Of a stretch of DNA of 64,000 bases, positions 1-7,723 are shown piece after piece. Each line of letters opens with the position of its first letter. The stretch's first letter is position 1. Made by a program: the position numbers and the translations under genes. The notes under the pieces are model-generated. The model had not been told where the DNA came from. It did no database searches and saw only the letters and a program-made list of their open reading frames with translations. Origin of the DNA: DASVTU01 sp036387415 (GTDB lineage: Bacteria > Acidobacteriota > Blastocatellia > Pyrinomonadales > Pyrinomonadaceae); the NCBI GenBank assembly GCA_036387415.1, contig DASVTU010000019.1:556884-620883 (forward strand), given 5' to 3'.

Positions 1-378
1 TATCAAACCGTCGATGACGACGAAGTTGAGTTGCGGATAATCCTTCGCCACACGCTCGATGACCGGCATCTGCTCGAAGCCGACGCCGATGATTAAATCA
101 TAACTCTCCTCGGCAAACGCGCGAATCGCAGGCTCGACCGAAGTGGGGTCGCCCGGTTCGACATCACGCAGCACAATGGGAAACTCCTTCGACGCGCGTT
201 TGACGCCCTCCCACGCCGCCGCGTTGAACGAGCGGTCGTCCTTGCCGCCCGTATCGAACACGATGCCGACGTGAATCCTCGACTTATCGCTCGCACCACT
301 ACGACCAGTCCGGCAGGACGCGCCCGCCAAGACGAGCGCACAGATGAGAGCGACACAGTAAACGAAACGAAATCTCAT
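1..378 (-). CDS. BMP/PnrA-family substrate-binding lipoprotein, partial (3' part outside window)
   Basis: Translation from the ATG at 376-378 gives a hydrophobic signal ending in a lipobox-like GASC (Cys about residue 22), then the family pattern of Med/BMP proteins: GIVFDTGGKDDRSFNAAAWE followed by a long stretch of Rossmann-like periplasmic-binding fold (IIGVGFEQMP, VVIDG). Such lipoproteins bind purine or other nucleosides for ABC import. The ATG overlaps the TGA of the upstream deoA (ATGA), so the two are probably translationally coupled, which fits nucleoside uptake plus breakdown. Only about 126 codons are visible; the gene runs off the left edge. The lipobox has Ser rather than Gly/Ala before Cys, so lipidation is likely but not certain. 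Confidence 0.8.
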   Translation of the reverse strand, partial: MRFRFVYCVALICALVLAGASCRTGRSGASDKSRIHVGIVFDTGGKDDRSFNAAAWEGVKRASKEFPIVLRDVEPGDPTSVEPAIRAFAEESYDLIIGVGFEQMPVIERVAKDYPQLNFVVIDGLI

Positions 379-1697
379 TCGGTGATTACTTCCTTGATAA
401 GTGTCTGCGCGGACATGCGCCGCGTCTCGTCGATGTGGTAGGCATCGCAGAGACGCATCGCCGCTTCCGTCGCTTCATCATTGCGGCGACAATAGAGCAC
501 GCCGAGCGCGTCGCCCCGCTTCACCTCGTCGCCGATTCCGACTTCCGACAAAAACCCGACGCCCGCGTCAATCTCGTCGTCCATCCGCAGACGACCGCCG
601 CCGATTGACGCCACTGCACGACCGATGTCAGCCGTCTCGATGTTCGCCACAACTCCGTCGTGCGTCGATTCTACCCATACCTGTTCGAGCGTCAAATCCA
701 GCAGCCGCTCCGGTTCATCGCACACACGCACGTCGCCACCCTGCATCTCCACGCACAGACGAAACCTCTCCAACGCCTCGCCCGACGCGAGCGCACGCTC
801 GACACGCGCACGCGCCGCATCCAACTGCGTCTCCGCGCCCGACAGTGCCACCATCCGCGCCGCCAGTTCCAAAGACAAGTCCAACACCGGACGCGTTCGC
901 TCGTCCGTCTCGCCGCGCAGAATTTCGATGCACTCCTTGACCTCTAAAGCGTTCCCCACGGCACGACCGAGCGGTTGATTCATGTCCGTAATCAACGCCT
1001 CGGTGCGAACGCCGCACGCATTGCCCGTCGTAACGAGAGCCTTCGCTAAGGCACGCGCGTGAGATTCGTCGCGCATGAATGCGCCGCTTCCGGTCTTCAC
1101 GTCCAAGACCAACGCGTCCAGACCCGCCGCCAGTTTCTTCGACATAATCGACGCGACGATGAGCGGCAACGCTTCCACCGTCTCAGTCGCGTCGCGCAGC
1201 GCGTACAACTTTTTATCGGCGGGCGCGATACGCTCCGTCTGTCCCATCATCGCAAACCCGACGCGCCGTAGCACCGCGCGAAACTCCACGACCGAGAGAT
1301 TGACACGAAAGCCCGGAATCGATTCCAACTTGTCGAGCGTGCCGCCCGAATGACCAAGACCGCGCCCCGAAATCATCGGCACCGCCACGCCCGACGCCGC
1401 CGCGAGCGGCGCGAGGATGAGCGACGTTTTATCGCCCACGCCGCCCGTCGAATGTTTGTCGGCCTTCGGCTGCTCGATGTCCGAGAAGTCCAGCACCTCG
1501 CCCGAACCGAGCATTTCGGACGTGAGCGCACGCATCTCGGCCTCTGTCATGCCGTTCAGGAAAATCGCCATCAGCAACGCCGACGCCTGATAATCCGCCC
1601 AGCGCCCGTGCGCCACACCCTCGACGAAAAAAGCAATCTCTCCCGGCGAAAGCTCGTCCCCGTCGCGCTTCCGGCGTATCACGTCCTGCGGTCTCAT
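375..1697 (-). CDS. deoA: Thymidine/pyrimidine-nucleoside phosphorylase
   Basis: The 440-residue product has the usual family length (about 430-440). It carries the phosphate-binding KHSTGGVGDK motif near residue 82 and the family signature SGRGLGHSGGTLDKLESIPG near residue 108. These enzymes split thymidine or uridine with phosphate to base and (deoxy)ribose-1-phosphate in the cytoplasm. A C-terminal PYNP domain (VGFLSEVGIGDEV) is present. Its stop overlaps the ATG of the BMP-type lipoprotein gene, suggesting a nucleoside salvage operon. Whether it prefers thymidine (DeoA) or is a broad Pdp-type enzyme cannot be decided from sequence alone. Confidence 0.93.
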   Translation of the reverse strand: MRPQDVIRRKRDGDELSPGEIAFFVEGVAHGRWADYQASALLMAIFLNGMTEAEMRALTSEMLGSGEVLDFSDIEQPKADKHSTGGVGDKTSLILAPLAAASGVAVPMISGRGLGHSGGTLDKLESIPGFRVNLSVVEFRAVLRRVGFAMMGQTERIAPADKKLYALRDATETVEALPLIVASIMSKKLAAGLDALVLDVKTGSGAFMRDESHARALAKALVTTGNACGVRTEALITDMNQPLGRAVGNALEVKECIEILRGETDERTRPVLDLSLELAARMVALSGAETQLDAARARVERALASGEALERFRLCVEMQGGDVRVCDEPERLLDLTLEQVWVESTHDGVVANIETADIGRAVASIGGGRLRMDDEIDAGVGFLSEVGIGDEVKRGDALGVLYCRRNDEATEAAMRLCDAYHIDETRRMSAQTLIKEVITE

Positions 1698-1701
1698 AAA
1701 A

Positions 1702-1826
1702 TGATAGATGTTAGATATTAAATGTTAGATGTTAGAACAGATTTCACTTCGATACATTAACTTCTGTGTAGACTCTCAAGTCAAGCTGCAAACTTCTCAT
1801 CTAACATACAAGCATCCGGCATCTAC
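1702..1826. repeat. Heptad-built inverted repeat element A (ispF/deoA gap)
   Basis: The left arm (1702-1740) is a degenerate tandem 7-mer array with units such as TAGATGT, TAGATAT and TAAATGT. The right arm (1794-1826) carries the complementary family (CATCTAA, CATCTAC). The spacer is about 55 bases. It fills the whole gap between the ispF stop and the deoA start. Confidence 0.7.
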
Positions 1827-2303
1827 TCAAGAGCGTTCCAGCAAGACGACCGCCTGCGCGCGCACGGCGCGACCTTCGCCCACGGCGTCTAAGCCCTCGC
1901 CCGTCTTGGCTTTGACGCTCACGCATCCGGTATCAACTTCGAGGATTCCGGCCAGTTTCTCGCGCATCTTCCCGACGTAAGGGCGCAGACGCGGGCGTTC
2001 AAGCATCACCGTCGCATCTACGTTGACGATGTGAAAGCCTTCCTTCTTCGCCAGCCACATGACACGCGCGAGAAGTTGAAGACTGTCCGCATCCTTCCAA
2101 CGCGGGTCGCGTTCTGGGAAATGCACGCCGATGTCGCCCTCGCACAACGCGCCGAGAATCGCGTCCGTAATCGCGTGTGACAACGCATCGGCATCCGAAT
2201 GACCTTCCGCGCCGCGCTCGGCTTCCACCCGCACGCCGCCAAGTATCAACGGTCGCCCCTCCGCCAAGCGGTGTACGTCGTTGCCGATGCCGATACGAAG
2301 CAT
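1827..2303 (-). CDS. ispF: 2-C-methyl-D-erythritol 2,4-cyclodiphosphate synthase
   Basis: The 158-residue protein matches IspF in length and motifs. The metal ligands D9 and H11 lie in NDVHRL and H43 in the segment after GHSDADAL. IspF converts CDP-ME 2-phosphate to MEcPP with release of CMP in the non-mevalonate isoprenoid pathway. ispD lies directly upstream on the same strand, so two consecutive-class MEP enzymes are co-oriented, but an inverted-repeat element of about 107 bases separates them. ispE sits about 15 kb away at 17387-18301. No SD is evident before the ATG; the heptad element lies immediately upstream. Confidence 0.95.
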   Translation of the reverse strand: MLRIGIGNDVHRLAEGRPLILGGVRVEAERGAEGHSDADALSHAITDAILGALCEGDIGVHFPERDPRWKDADSLQLLARVMWLAKKEGFHIVNVDATVMLERPRLRPYVGKMREKLAGILEVDTGCVSVKAKTGEGLDAVGEGRAVRAQAVVLLERS

Positions 2304-2421
2304 AGGAATAGTAGTCAGGAGTCAGTAGAAAAGCATTTTGCTGAACGGTCAGCTTAGTAGTTCATCGTCAATCGACATGAACGCAGCATGGTTCCTATGC
2401 TGGCTACTGTCTATTGCTTTT
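2304..2421. repeat. Heptad-built inverted repeat element B (ispD/ispF gap)
   Basis: The left arm (2305-2335) has units AGTAGTC and AGGAGTC followed by AGTAG. The right arm (2391-2421) reads CTGGCTA, CTGTCTA. The right arm runs past the ispD stop (2411-2413), so the last codons of ispD are part of the element. Same unit family as element D at 4378-4503. Confidence 0.7.
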
Positions 2422-3100
2422 CCATCTCACGCAGCAACACTTCAGCGAGCGCAAGGTCTGCGGGTCGCGTTATTTTGATGTTGCGGGCGTTGCCTTCGAC
2501 GATGGAGACGGGTGCGCCGAGACGTTCGACGAGCATGCTATCGTCGGTGGCTTCAAAGTTGTCGGCCAATGCTTGTTCGTAGGCGCGTCGCAGGAGGTCG
2601 TAGCGGAAGCACTGCGGCGTCAGCGCGTGCCAGGCGTCAGCGCGCGGTATGGTGCGCGTGATGCGTCCGCCCGCGACCTCTTTGATTGTATCGCTGGCCG
2701 GAACCGCGAGGACGGCGGCTCCCGACTCTTCCGCCGCGCGCACCGTGCGGTCAATCTCTTCGGCGGCGACGAAGGGGCGCACGCCGTCGTGCACGGCGAT
2801 GATTCCGGCGGTCGCGGCACGCACCGTCTGCAAGCCGCGACGGATAGATTCCGTCCGCGTCGCACCGCCCGCCACGACGCGCGCCAGTTTCCTCAATTCG
2901 TAGCGGCCAGCGAGCGCGAGAAATCCTGCCGTTTCATTCGACGGCAGGACGACGATTATCTCTCCGATTGTTGCGCTCTGCTCAAAACGTCTGAGCGTGT
3001 GGATGATGATGGGGATGCCGCACAGTTGACGAAACTGCTTGGCCTCTGCGCCGCCCATCCGCAAGCCACGTCCGGCGGCGGCAATGATTGCAACATTCAT
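2411..3100 (-). CDS. ispD: 2-C-methyl-D-erythritol 4-phosphate cytidylyltransferase
   Basis: The 229-residue protein begins with the nucleotidyltransferase glycine-rich loop AAAGRGLRMGG and keeps the downstream VHDGVRPF segment and the TDDSMLVE region of IspD. It transfers CMP from CTP to MEP, the third step of the MEP isoprenoid pathway. It precedes ispF on the same strand. Downstream of the PIN/TRAM gene, the order PIN-TRAM, ispD, ispF is a widespread arrangement (yacL-ispD-ispF), which supports the calls of all three. The C-terminal residues EKQ are encoded by the repeat element that covers the stop codon. Confidence 0.95.
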   Translation of the reverse strand: MNVAIIAAAGRGLRMGGAEAKQFRQLCGIPIIIHTLRRFEQSATIGEIIVVLPSNETAGFLALAGRYELRKLARVVAGGATRTESIRRGLQTVRAATAGIIAVHDGVRPFVAAEEIDRTVRAAEESGAAVLAVPASDTIKEVAGGRITRTIPRADAWHALTPQCFRYDLLRRAYEQALADNFEATDDSMLVERLGAPVSIVEGNARNIKITRPADLALAEVLLREMEKQ

Positions 3101-3103
3101 AAG

Positions 3104-3183
3104 AACAAGGGATGTGTGATGAGGGACGTGGGATGAAATAAATGGTCTTTGATTTTATTCATCCTTCATCCTTCATTCCCCGG
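3104..3183. repeat. Heptad-built inverted repeat element C (ispD/PIN gap)
   Basis: The left arm (3108-3140) has units GGGATGT, GTGATGA and GGGATGA. The right arm (3151-3181) reads TTCATCC, TTCATCC, TTCATTC. The loop is only about 10 bases. It fills the gap between the ispD start and the stop of the PIN/TRAM gene. Confidence 0.75.
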
Positions 3184-4320
3184 TTAGTCTGCTGCCGATT
3201 CGCCGTGTTCGCCGCCGCGCGTCGGTGATGCGGCGGTGGTACGTGTGTCGCGTTGTTGAATGGATGGACTGCGGCGTGTGCCACCGTTGACGGCGGTGCC
3301 GCCGTTCTCATGCGGTTCTTCCCAGAGACGACCGAAAATCATCTTTCCGGCGGTGGTCTGCAAGACGCTCGTCACGGCGATGTCGGCATTCTTGCCTATC
3401 ATGCGTCGCGCGTTATCGACCACGACCATCGTGCCATCATCGAGATAAGCGACGCCCTGATTGTACTCTTTGCCTTCCTTCAAGATAAAAACGCGCATCG
3501 CCTCGCCGGGCAACACGACGGGCTTCAAGGCATTGGCGAGTTCGTTGATGTTCAGGACAGAGACGCCGTGGAGTTGCGCCACCTTGTTGAGATTGAAATC
3601 GTTCGTGACGATGACGGCTTCGAGTTGCTTCGAGAGTTCGAGCAGTTTCAGGTCAACTTCTTTGACGGCGGGAAAGTCCGTGTCAACGACTTGAATGTCG
3701 AGCGTGCTGTTTCCTTGAAGACGGTTGAGCATGTCGAGACCGCGACGCCCGCGTTGTCGCTTCGACGAATCGGGCGAGTCGGCCACCTGCTGCAACTCTC
3801 GCAGGATAAACTGCGGGATAACGAGCGTGCCGCCCAGGAATCCAGTCTCCGCGACATCGGCGATGCGCCCGTCGATAATCACAGACGTATCAAGAATCTT
3901 GTAATCGCGCCGTGAAGTCTTGTCACGAAAGATGCCGCCGAGCGCGGAGAGGTCGAGGTAGTCGCCCTTCGCTGCGCCGACCATCAGCCCCACGTAGGCC
4001 ATCAAAAACGCGAGCGAGAGTGTCAGAAATGTTTTGGTCGAAGGCGCAACGGCGGTCACTTCCTGATGGCTGATGAGAATGCCGATGAGCACGCCGCCAA
4101 CGATGCCCAAGATAGAACCGATGGCCGCGCCAATCAGCGTCCGCAGCGATGCGCGTTGAATCCGAATCTCGAAGAAGATGATGGCGAGTGCGATGACGAG
4201 ACCGAGTAAGGCCGAACTGAGGGGCTGCCGCGACACATCATGCAGAGGGTGCAGCACGTAACCTGCTGCAACGAGAATTCCTGTGAAAACAACTCTGATG
4301 AGGACGATGTCAGTACGCAT
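3184..4320 (-). CDS. PIN/TRAM-domain integral membrane protein (YacL-like)
   Basis: The 378-residue protein starts with about four transmembrane helices (residues 5-25, 35-52, 62-85 and 95-115). A PIN domain follows, with the acidic site in LDTSVIIDGRIAD near residue 145 and TNDFNLNK near residue 238, and then a TRAM-like segment (GVAYLDDGTMVVVDNAR). PIN domains are typically RNA nucleases and TRAM binds RNA, so a membrane-bound RNase role is inferred from the fold, not shown. The last 35 residues are polar and probably disordered. It is the first gene of the PIN-ispD-ispF order common in Gram-positive and other bacteria. Confidence 0.9.
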   Translation of the reverse strand: MRTDIVLIRVVFTGILVAAGYVLHPLHDVSRQPLSSALLGLVIALAIIFFEIRIQRASLRTLIGAAIGSILGIVGGVLIGILISHQEVTAVAPSTKTFLTLSLAFLMAYVGLMVGAAKGDYLDLSALGGIFRDKTSRRDYKILDTSVIIDGRIADVAETGFLGGTLVIPQFILRELQQVADSPDSSKRQRGRRGLDMLNRLQGNSTLDIQVVDTDFPAVKEVDLKLLELSKQLEAVIVTNDFNLNKVAQLHGVSVLNINELANALKPVVLPGEAMRVFILKEGKEYNQGVAYLDDGTMVVVDNARRMIGKNADIAVTSVLQTTAGKMIFGRLWEEPHENGGTAVNGGTRRSPSIQQRDTRTTAASPTRGGEHGESAAD

Positions 4321-4377
4321 GGCGACGCGATATTAGCACGCTCCCAAGTGCGCCCGCCACAAATAAAACGCGGAAGG

Positions 4378-4503
4378 GAAACCAGTAGACAGTAGCCAGT
4401 AGTCAATAGTCAGCAGCCAGCATAAAAACCGATTAAATGTTTCTAATCGCTGCCTATAAATGAACTCGATGCTTTTCTCCTGTCTACTGTCTCCTGACTA
4501 CAT
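4378..4503. repeat. Heptad-built inverted repeat element D (PIN/radA gap)
   Basis: The left arm (4382-4421) has units AGTAGAC, AGTAGCC, AGTAGTC, AATAGTC and AGCAGCC. The right arm (4475-4502) reads CTGTCTA, CTGTCTC, CTGACTA. Same unit family as element B. The spacer of about 53 bases holds a small GATTA/TAATC inverted repeat. Confidence 0.75.
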
Positions 4504-4507
4504 GTTT

Positions 4508-5884
4508 TCAAAATAGCTCGTCCAAAGCCTCTTCGACCGAGCGGACGCCGACGACGCGTAAGCCGAGGAGACGTTCGAGTCCGGCGGTGTTGGATGCGGG
4601 CATGACGATTTTCTTGAAACCGAGCGCCTGCGCTTCGCGTGCGCGCACCGTCGCCTGCATCGCGCCGCGGACTTCGCCCGTCAAACCTACTTCGCCGAAG
4701 ACCGCCGTGTGCGGGTCAATCGGCAGATTCTTGAAACTCGACGCGATGGAAGCGACCACGCCCAGATCAGCCGCCGGTTCGTCAATCTCCAAACCGCCCG
4801 CGATGTTGACGAACACATCGTCGCCCATCAGATGAAAGCCGACGCGTTTTTCCAGCATTGCAATCAGCAACGCGAGACGATTCGTGTCGAACCCTTGCGC
4901 CATGCGGCGACCCGTGCCGTACTTCGACCCCGAAACGAGCGCCTGAATCTCGACCAGCACCGGACGCGTCCCTTCCATGCAAGCCGTCACGACCGACCCC
5001 GCGACGCCCACGGGACGTTCCTGCAAAAACATCTCCGACGGATTAGCTACGGGCACAAGTCCCGCGCCCGTCATCTCGAACACGCCGAGTTCATTGGCCG
5101 CGCCGAAGCGGTTTTTGGTTGCGCGCACGATGCGATGATGGTGATGGCGCTCGCCCTCGAAGTAGAGCACCGTATCGACGATGTGCTCCAACGCCTTCGG
5201 CCCCGCGATGGAACCCTCCTTCGTCACATGGCCGATGAGGAAGACGGGTATCGTGCGGTTCTTGGCGAGCAGTAGAAACTGCCCCGCCACCTCTCGCACC
5301 TGCGAGACGGAACCGGGCGCAGATTCAATCTTGGAGGAGAAGACCGTCTGAATCGAATCGACAATCACCGCGCCGGGTTCTTCGCGTTCAATCTCTGCGA
5401 AGATGCTTTCGAGATTCGTCTCCGGCAGCAGATAGAGGTTCGGCGCTTCGATGCCGAGACGTTCGCCGCGCATCTTAATCTGTCGCTCCGACTCCTCGCC
5501 CGAAATGTAGAGCACGCGCAAACCCTGCGCGCTCAACTTGTCTGCCACTTCCAGAAGCAAAGTGCTTTTGCCGATGCCGGGGTCGCCGCCAATCAAGACG
5601 AGACTGCCGGGGACGATACCGCCGCCGAGCACGCGGTCAAACTCCGTGATGCCTGAAGAGACGCGCGCATCGTCCTGCGATTCGATTGCGCCGTAAGCGA
5701 CGGGCTTGACCTCGCGCATCGTGAAACCGCTGCGACCACCTGCGCCGCCCTTCGTGCTCGTCGCCCGCTCGCGTTCTTCGACGTGCGAATTCCACTCGCC
5801 GCAGTCAGGACATTTCCCCAACCACTTCCGCGACTGATGTCCGCACTTCTGGCAGACGTAAACCGTGCCTGAGCCTTTCGCCAC
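4508..5884 (-). CDS. radA: DNA repair protein RadA (Sms)
   Basis: The 458-residue protein has the full RadA layout. There is an N-terminal four-Cys zinc finger (CQKCG near residue 11, CPDCGEW near residue 25), a RecA-like ATPase with Walker A GGDPGIGKST near residue 99, the RadA-specific KNRFG motif near residue 258, and a C-terminal Lon-like domain. RadA drives branch migration and processing of recombination intermediates. The start is GTG at 5882-5884, chosen because a purine-rich SD (AGAGGAAAGAG) ends just before it and the zinc finger follows at once. The gene lies alone between repeat element D and the acyltransferase gene. Confidence 0.95.
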   Translation of the reverse strand: MAKGSGTVYVCQKCGHQSRKWLGKCPDCGEWNSHVEERERATSTKGGAGGRSGFTMREVKPVAYGAIESQDDARVSSGITEFDRVLGGGIVPGSLVLIGGDPGIGKSTLLLEVADKLSAQGLRVLYISGEESERQIKMRGERLGIEAPNLYLLPETNLESIFAEIEREEPGAVIVDSIQTVFSSKIESAPGSVSQVREVAGQFLLLAKNRTIPVFLIGHVTKEGSIAGPKALEHIVDTVLYFEGERHHHHRIVRATKNRFGAANELGVFEMTGAGLVPVANPSEMFLQERPVGVAGSVVTACMEGTRPVLVEIQALVSGSKYGTGRRMAQGFDTNRLALLIAMLEKRVGFHLMGDDVFVNIAGGLEIDEPAADLGVVASIASSFKNLPIDPHTAVFGEVGLTGEVRGAMQATVRAREAQALGFKKIVMPASNTAGLERLLGLRVVGVRSVEEALDELF

Positions 5885-6053
5885 GCTCTTTCCTCTTTCC
5901 TCTTCAAAACTGAATTTCCAGCGACGGCCAACCCACAGGAGCGAAAACAGGCGAGCCGATTTTCCTATGAATTTGCCTGTATTTTACCAGTTTTTCGACC
6001 GACACGCAGCCGCCCACAGCGACGCATCGAGGCTCAAAAATGTTCCGCCACCA

Positions 6054-6088
6054 TCCTCTCCATCAACCATCAACGTCCTCTCCATCAA
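6054..6088. repeat. Direct repeat of 13 bases at the 3' end of the acyltransferase gene
   Basis: The 13-mer TCCTCTCCATCAA occurs at 6054-6066 and 6076-6088, with an extra CATCAAC between them. The array covers the stop codon of the gene on the minus strand, so the C-terminal residues DGEDVDG derive from it. It looks like a single-arm relative of the heptad elements; no matching right arm is visible. Confidence 0.5.
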
Positions 6089-6821
6089 CTGCCCCGGCTG
6101 CTCTCTTTGCGTCCTCCCTCCCCTTCGACGCTGCCCTTCGACGCGGCGCAACAATCTCCTCATACTCTTCAAACTTTGCTTCCAAAACGTCTGCGCGCAG
6201 ACGGTCGAGCGTTCGCGTCAACTCATCCGACAAATGTCGTGTTAAGTCTTTAACATCAAAACTCTCATCCACCGTCACACGTTCGGGTGCGCCGACGCGC
6301 GCAAATGCTTCGGGGCGAAACTCCTCAAGAAACTCGTAGCGCATCGCCACGGGTGCGACGTATGCGCCGCCCGCGCGTCGGATGATGTGCGCCGCGCCCG
6401 TATAGAATTTTAGCGGGCGCACGTCGTTCGCCAGCGTCACGCCCTGCGGAAAAAGCCACAGCGCGCCTTCCGTCCCACGCAGCAACTCGCACGCATACTC
6501 CACACTCCGCCTCGCTTCGCGCGCACGCTCGCGCTCGACGGAGAACGCGCCGAGTCGCCGGAACAGGCGGAGGCGCGCGAGTTGTCTCTCCTCCATCATG
6601 ACATACTGGTCGAGCGCACAGGCGCGGCCAATCTCGAAAGCGACGAGGCCGTCCCACCAACTCGAATGGTTCGCGTAGAGCACAAGCGGTACGCCGCGCG
6701 TACGCTCTCTCAGATGTCGCAGCCCAGCCACACGCAACCCCTCGAAGCGCCGCGCCAACAGATTCCGATTGTAGACGGCGAAGACGCGCTCAAACCACGC
6801 GCTCTTGCGTGCGGTAATCAT
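6063..6821 (-). CDS. 1-acylglycerol-3-phosphate acyltransferase-like protein (PlsC family)
   Basis: The product shows the PlsC catalytic motif NHSSWWD (H-x4-D) near residue 52 and the acceptor-site FPQG motif near residue 125, with the order and spacing of lysophospholipid acyltransferases. The family moves acyl chains from acyl-ACP or acyl-CoA to lysophosphatidate or related acceptors at the inner membrane. FPQG instead of the usual FPEG is a small deviation and may reflect another acceptor. The start is placed at the ATG 6819-6821; a TTG seven codons upstream lies inside the next repeat element and is less likely. The tail after about residue 225 is Ala/Arg/Lys-rich and ends in repeat-derived codons. 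Confidence 0.82.
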   Translation of the reverse strand: MITARKSAWFERVFAVYNRNLLARRFEGLRVAGLRHLRERTRGVPLVLYANHSSWWDGLVAFEIGRACALDQYVMMEERQLARLRLFRRLGAFSVERERAREARRSVEYACELLRGTEGALWLFPQGVTLANDVRPLKFYTGAAHIIRRAGGAYVAPVAMRYEFLEEFRPEAFARVGAPERVTVDESFDVKDLTRHLSDELTRTLDRLRADVLEAKFEEYEEIVAPRRRAASKGREDAKRAAGAVDGEDVDG

Positions 6822-6830
6822 GTGAAGAGC

Positions 6831-6911
6831 GTAAATCGTCAATGGTCAATCGTAAATAGAAAGAACCGTTGTTATCCATTCACGATTAACGATTTACCAT
6901 CGACGATGGCG
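6831..6911. repeat. Heptad-built inverted repeat element F (acyltransferase/ArsC gap)
   Basis: The left arm (6831-6861) has units AATCGTC, AATGGTC and AATCGTA. The right arm (6876-6910) reads CCATTCA, CGATTAA, CGATTTA, CCATCGA. The loop is about 15 bases. Same unit family as elements O and V. Confidence 0.75.
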
Positions 6912-6917
6912 GACGAA

Positions 6918-7280
6918 TCACTCATCGCTCAACAAGGCTTTGATGTTCTCGGTGGGGCGACCGAGGACGGCGCGGTCGCCGCGTTCGACGATGGGACGTT
7001 GCATCAGTTCGGGATGCTTCACCATGAGCGCGATGATTTCATCGTCGGAGAGCGACAGTTTCGCCAGTCCCAGTTCGCGGTAGGTGGATTCGCTTGTGCG
7101 TAGGAGTTCGCGCGGTGCAATCTTCATTTTCGCTATGAGTTCGCGCAGCTTCGTTTCGTCAAGCGGTTGGATGAAGTAGTTGATTTTCTCAAAGTCGATG
7201 CCGCTCTCACGGAGCAGACGGTCGGCCTCGCGGCACTTGGTTCAAGTCGGTTTTTCGTAGACGTTGATGCGGTCTTTCAT
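6918..7280 (-). CDS. ArsC/Spx-family reductase, candidate selenoprotein (in-frame TGA at catalytic Cys)
   Basis: Reading from the ATG at 7278-7280 gives a 120-residue protein that matches the ArsC/Spx thioredoxin-fold family end to end. It opens MKDRINVYEKPT, then TGA (codon 13, bases 7242-7244), then TKCREADRLL. Later come the family blocks KMKIAPRELLRTSE and KHPELMQRPIVERGDRAVLGRP. The TGA stands exactly where the first Cys of the C-x-x-C redox site belongs, giving U-x-x-C if read as selenocysteine. An SD-like GAGGAG lies about 9 bases before the ATG, so the long reading is the natural gene; the part after TGA alone would lack the active site. A hairpin suited to a bacterial SECIS follows the TGA. 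The alternative is a nonsense mutation or a base-call error. Substrate is unknown; arsenate reduction is only the family name. Confidence 0.8.
7201..7244 (-). promoter_or_regulatory. Candidate bacterial SECIS element after the in-frame TGA
   Basis: On the minus strand, 24 bases after the TGA, CTGCTC (7217-7212) pairs with GAGCGG (7206-7201) through six base pairs, one of them U-G. The apical loop is CGTGA. The loop has G at its second position and begins 30 bases after the TGA, which agrees with the bacterial SECIS pattern as I recall it (small apical loop, early G, 16-37 bases from UGA). A competing pairing of TGCCGC with GCGGCA is possible. Folding was judged by eye only. Confidence 0.5.
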
Positions 7281-7723
7281 CTCTCTTATCTCCTCAACGC
7301 AATTTTACTACGGGCAGACGCCAAGCTGCTCTCGCAAGCGGAAAGCTCAAGGGTCTGAGAATTTATAAAAAAGTTGCAATGGGTTGGTTCCATGATAAAA
7401 TCTGCGTCCTGCGGCGGTTAAGCCTCAATCCCGCGATTGATTAAACTTGATTCGTATTGACAGCCCCAGTTTCCTCAAACAAGCGAGCGCACGCGCAGAC
7501 GAAAAGCGAGCGGGTGCGAGCAGAATAGTCGCTTTCAGTTCAGCGGAGCGCGTGGCGCTCTCACCGTCACAGCACATCTTGCGCCCACCGTCGGCAATGC
7601 ACAGGAGCGGGGCGAGGCGACAAATTTTTAGACGGAATTGGGACTAAGTGAAACGATGTCTGTGTCATGTTGCCGATGTAGTCGTCGCCGAATCGAAGTC
7701 TGAAGATATGGAGACGGATAGAC
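7281..7723. other. Divergent intergenic region of 443 bases; no convincing protein gene
   Basis: The first bases hold the SD of the minus-strand ArsC-family gene. A promoter for the plus strand lies at 7374-7401. The rest is GC-rich with small hairpins, for example CAATC/GATTG near 7430 and the perfect GAGCGC-gtg-GCGCTC at about 7547-7561. Short open frames here have no recognisable protein features. It could be a long 5' leader or contain a small RNA. I found no match by eye to 6S, tmRNA, SRP or RNase P RNA, and no heptad element. Confidence 0.4.
7374..7401 (+). promoter_or_regulatory. Predicted sigma-70-type promoter
   Basis: TTGCAA at 7374-7379 and TAAAAT at 7396-7401 are separated by 16 bases. 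It points toward the envelope gene pair at 7724-8844 and would give a leader of about 315 bases. Confidence 0.5.

Noticed and set aside
6918..7127. A separate 69-residue gene starting at the internal ATG 7127
   Set aside because: It would lack the active site and an SD; the upstream codons are in frame, conserved and preceded by a strong SD.
7447..7647. 66-codon plus-strand frame in the 7281-7723 gap
   Set aside because: No SD, biased basic composition and no recognisable features; more likely leader sequence.
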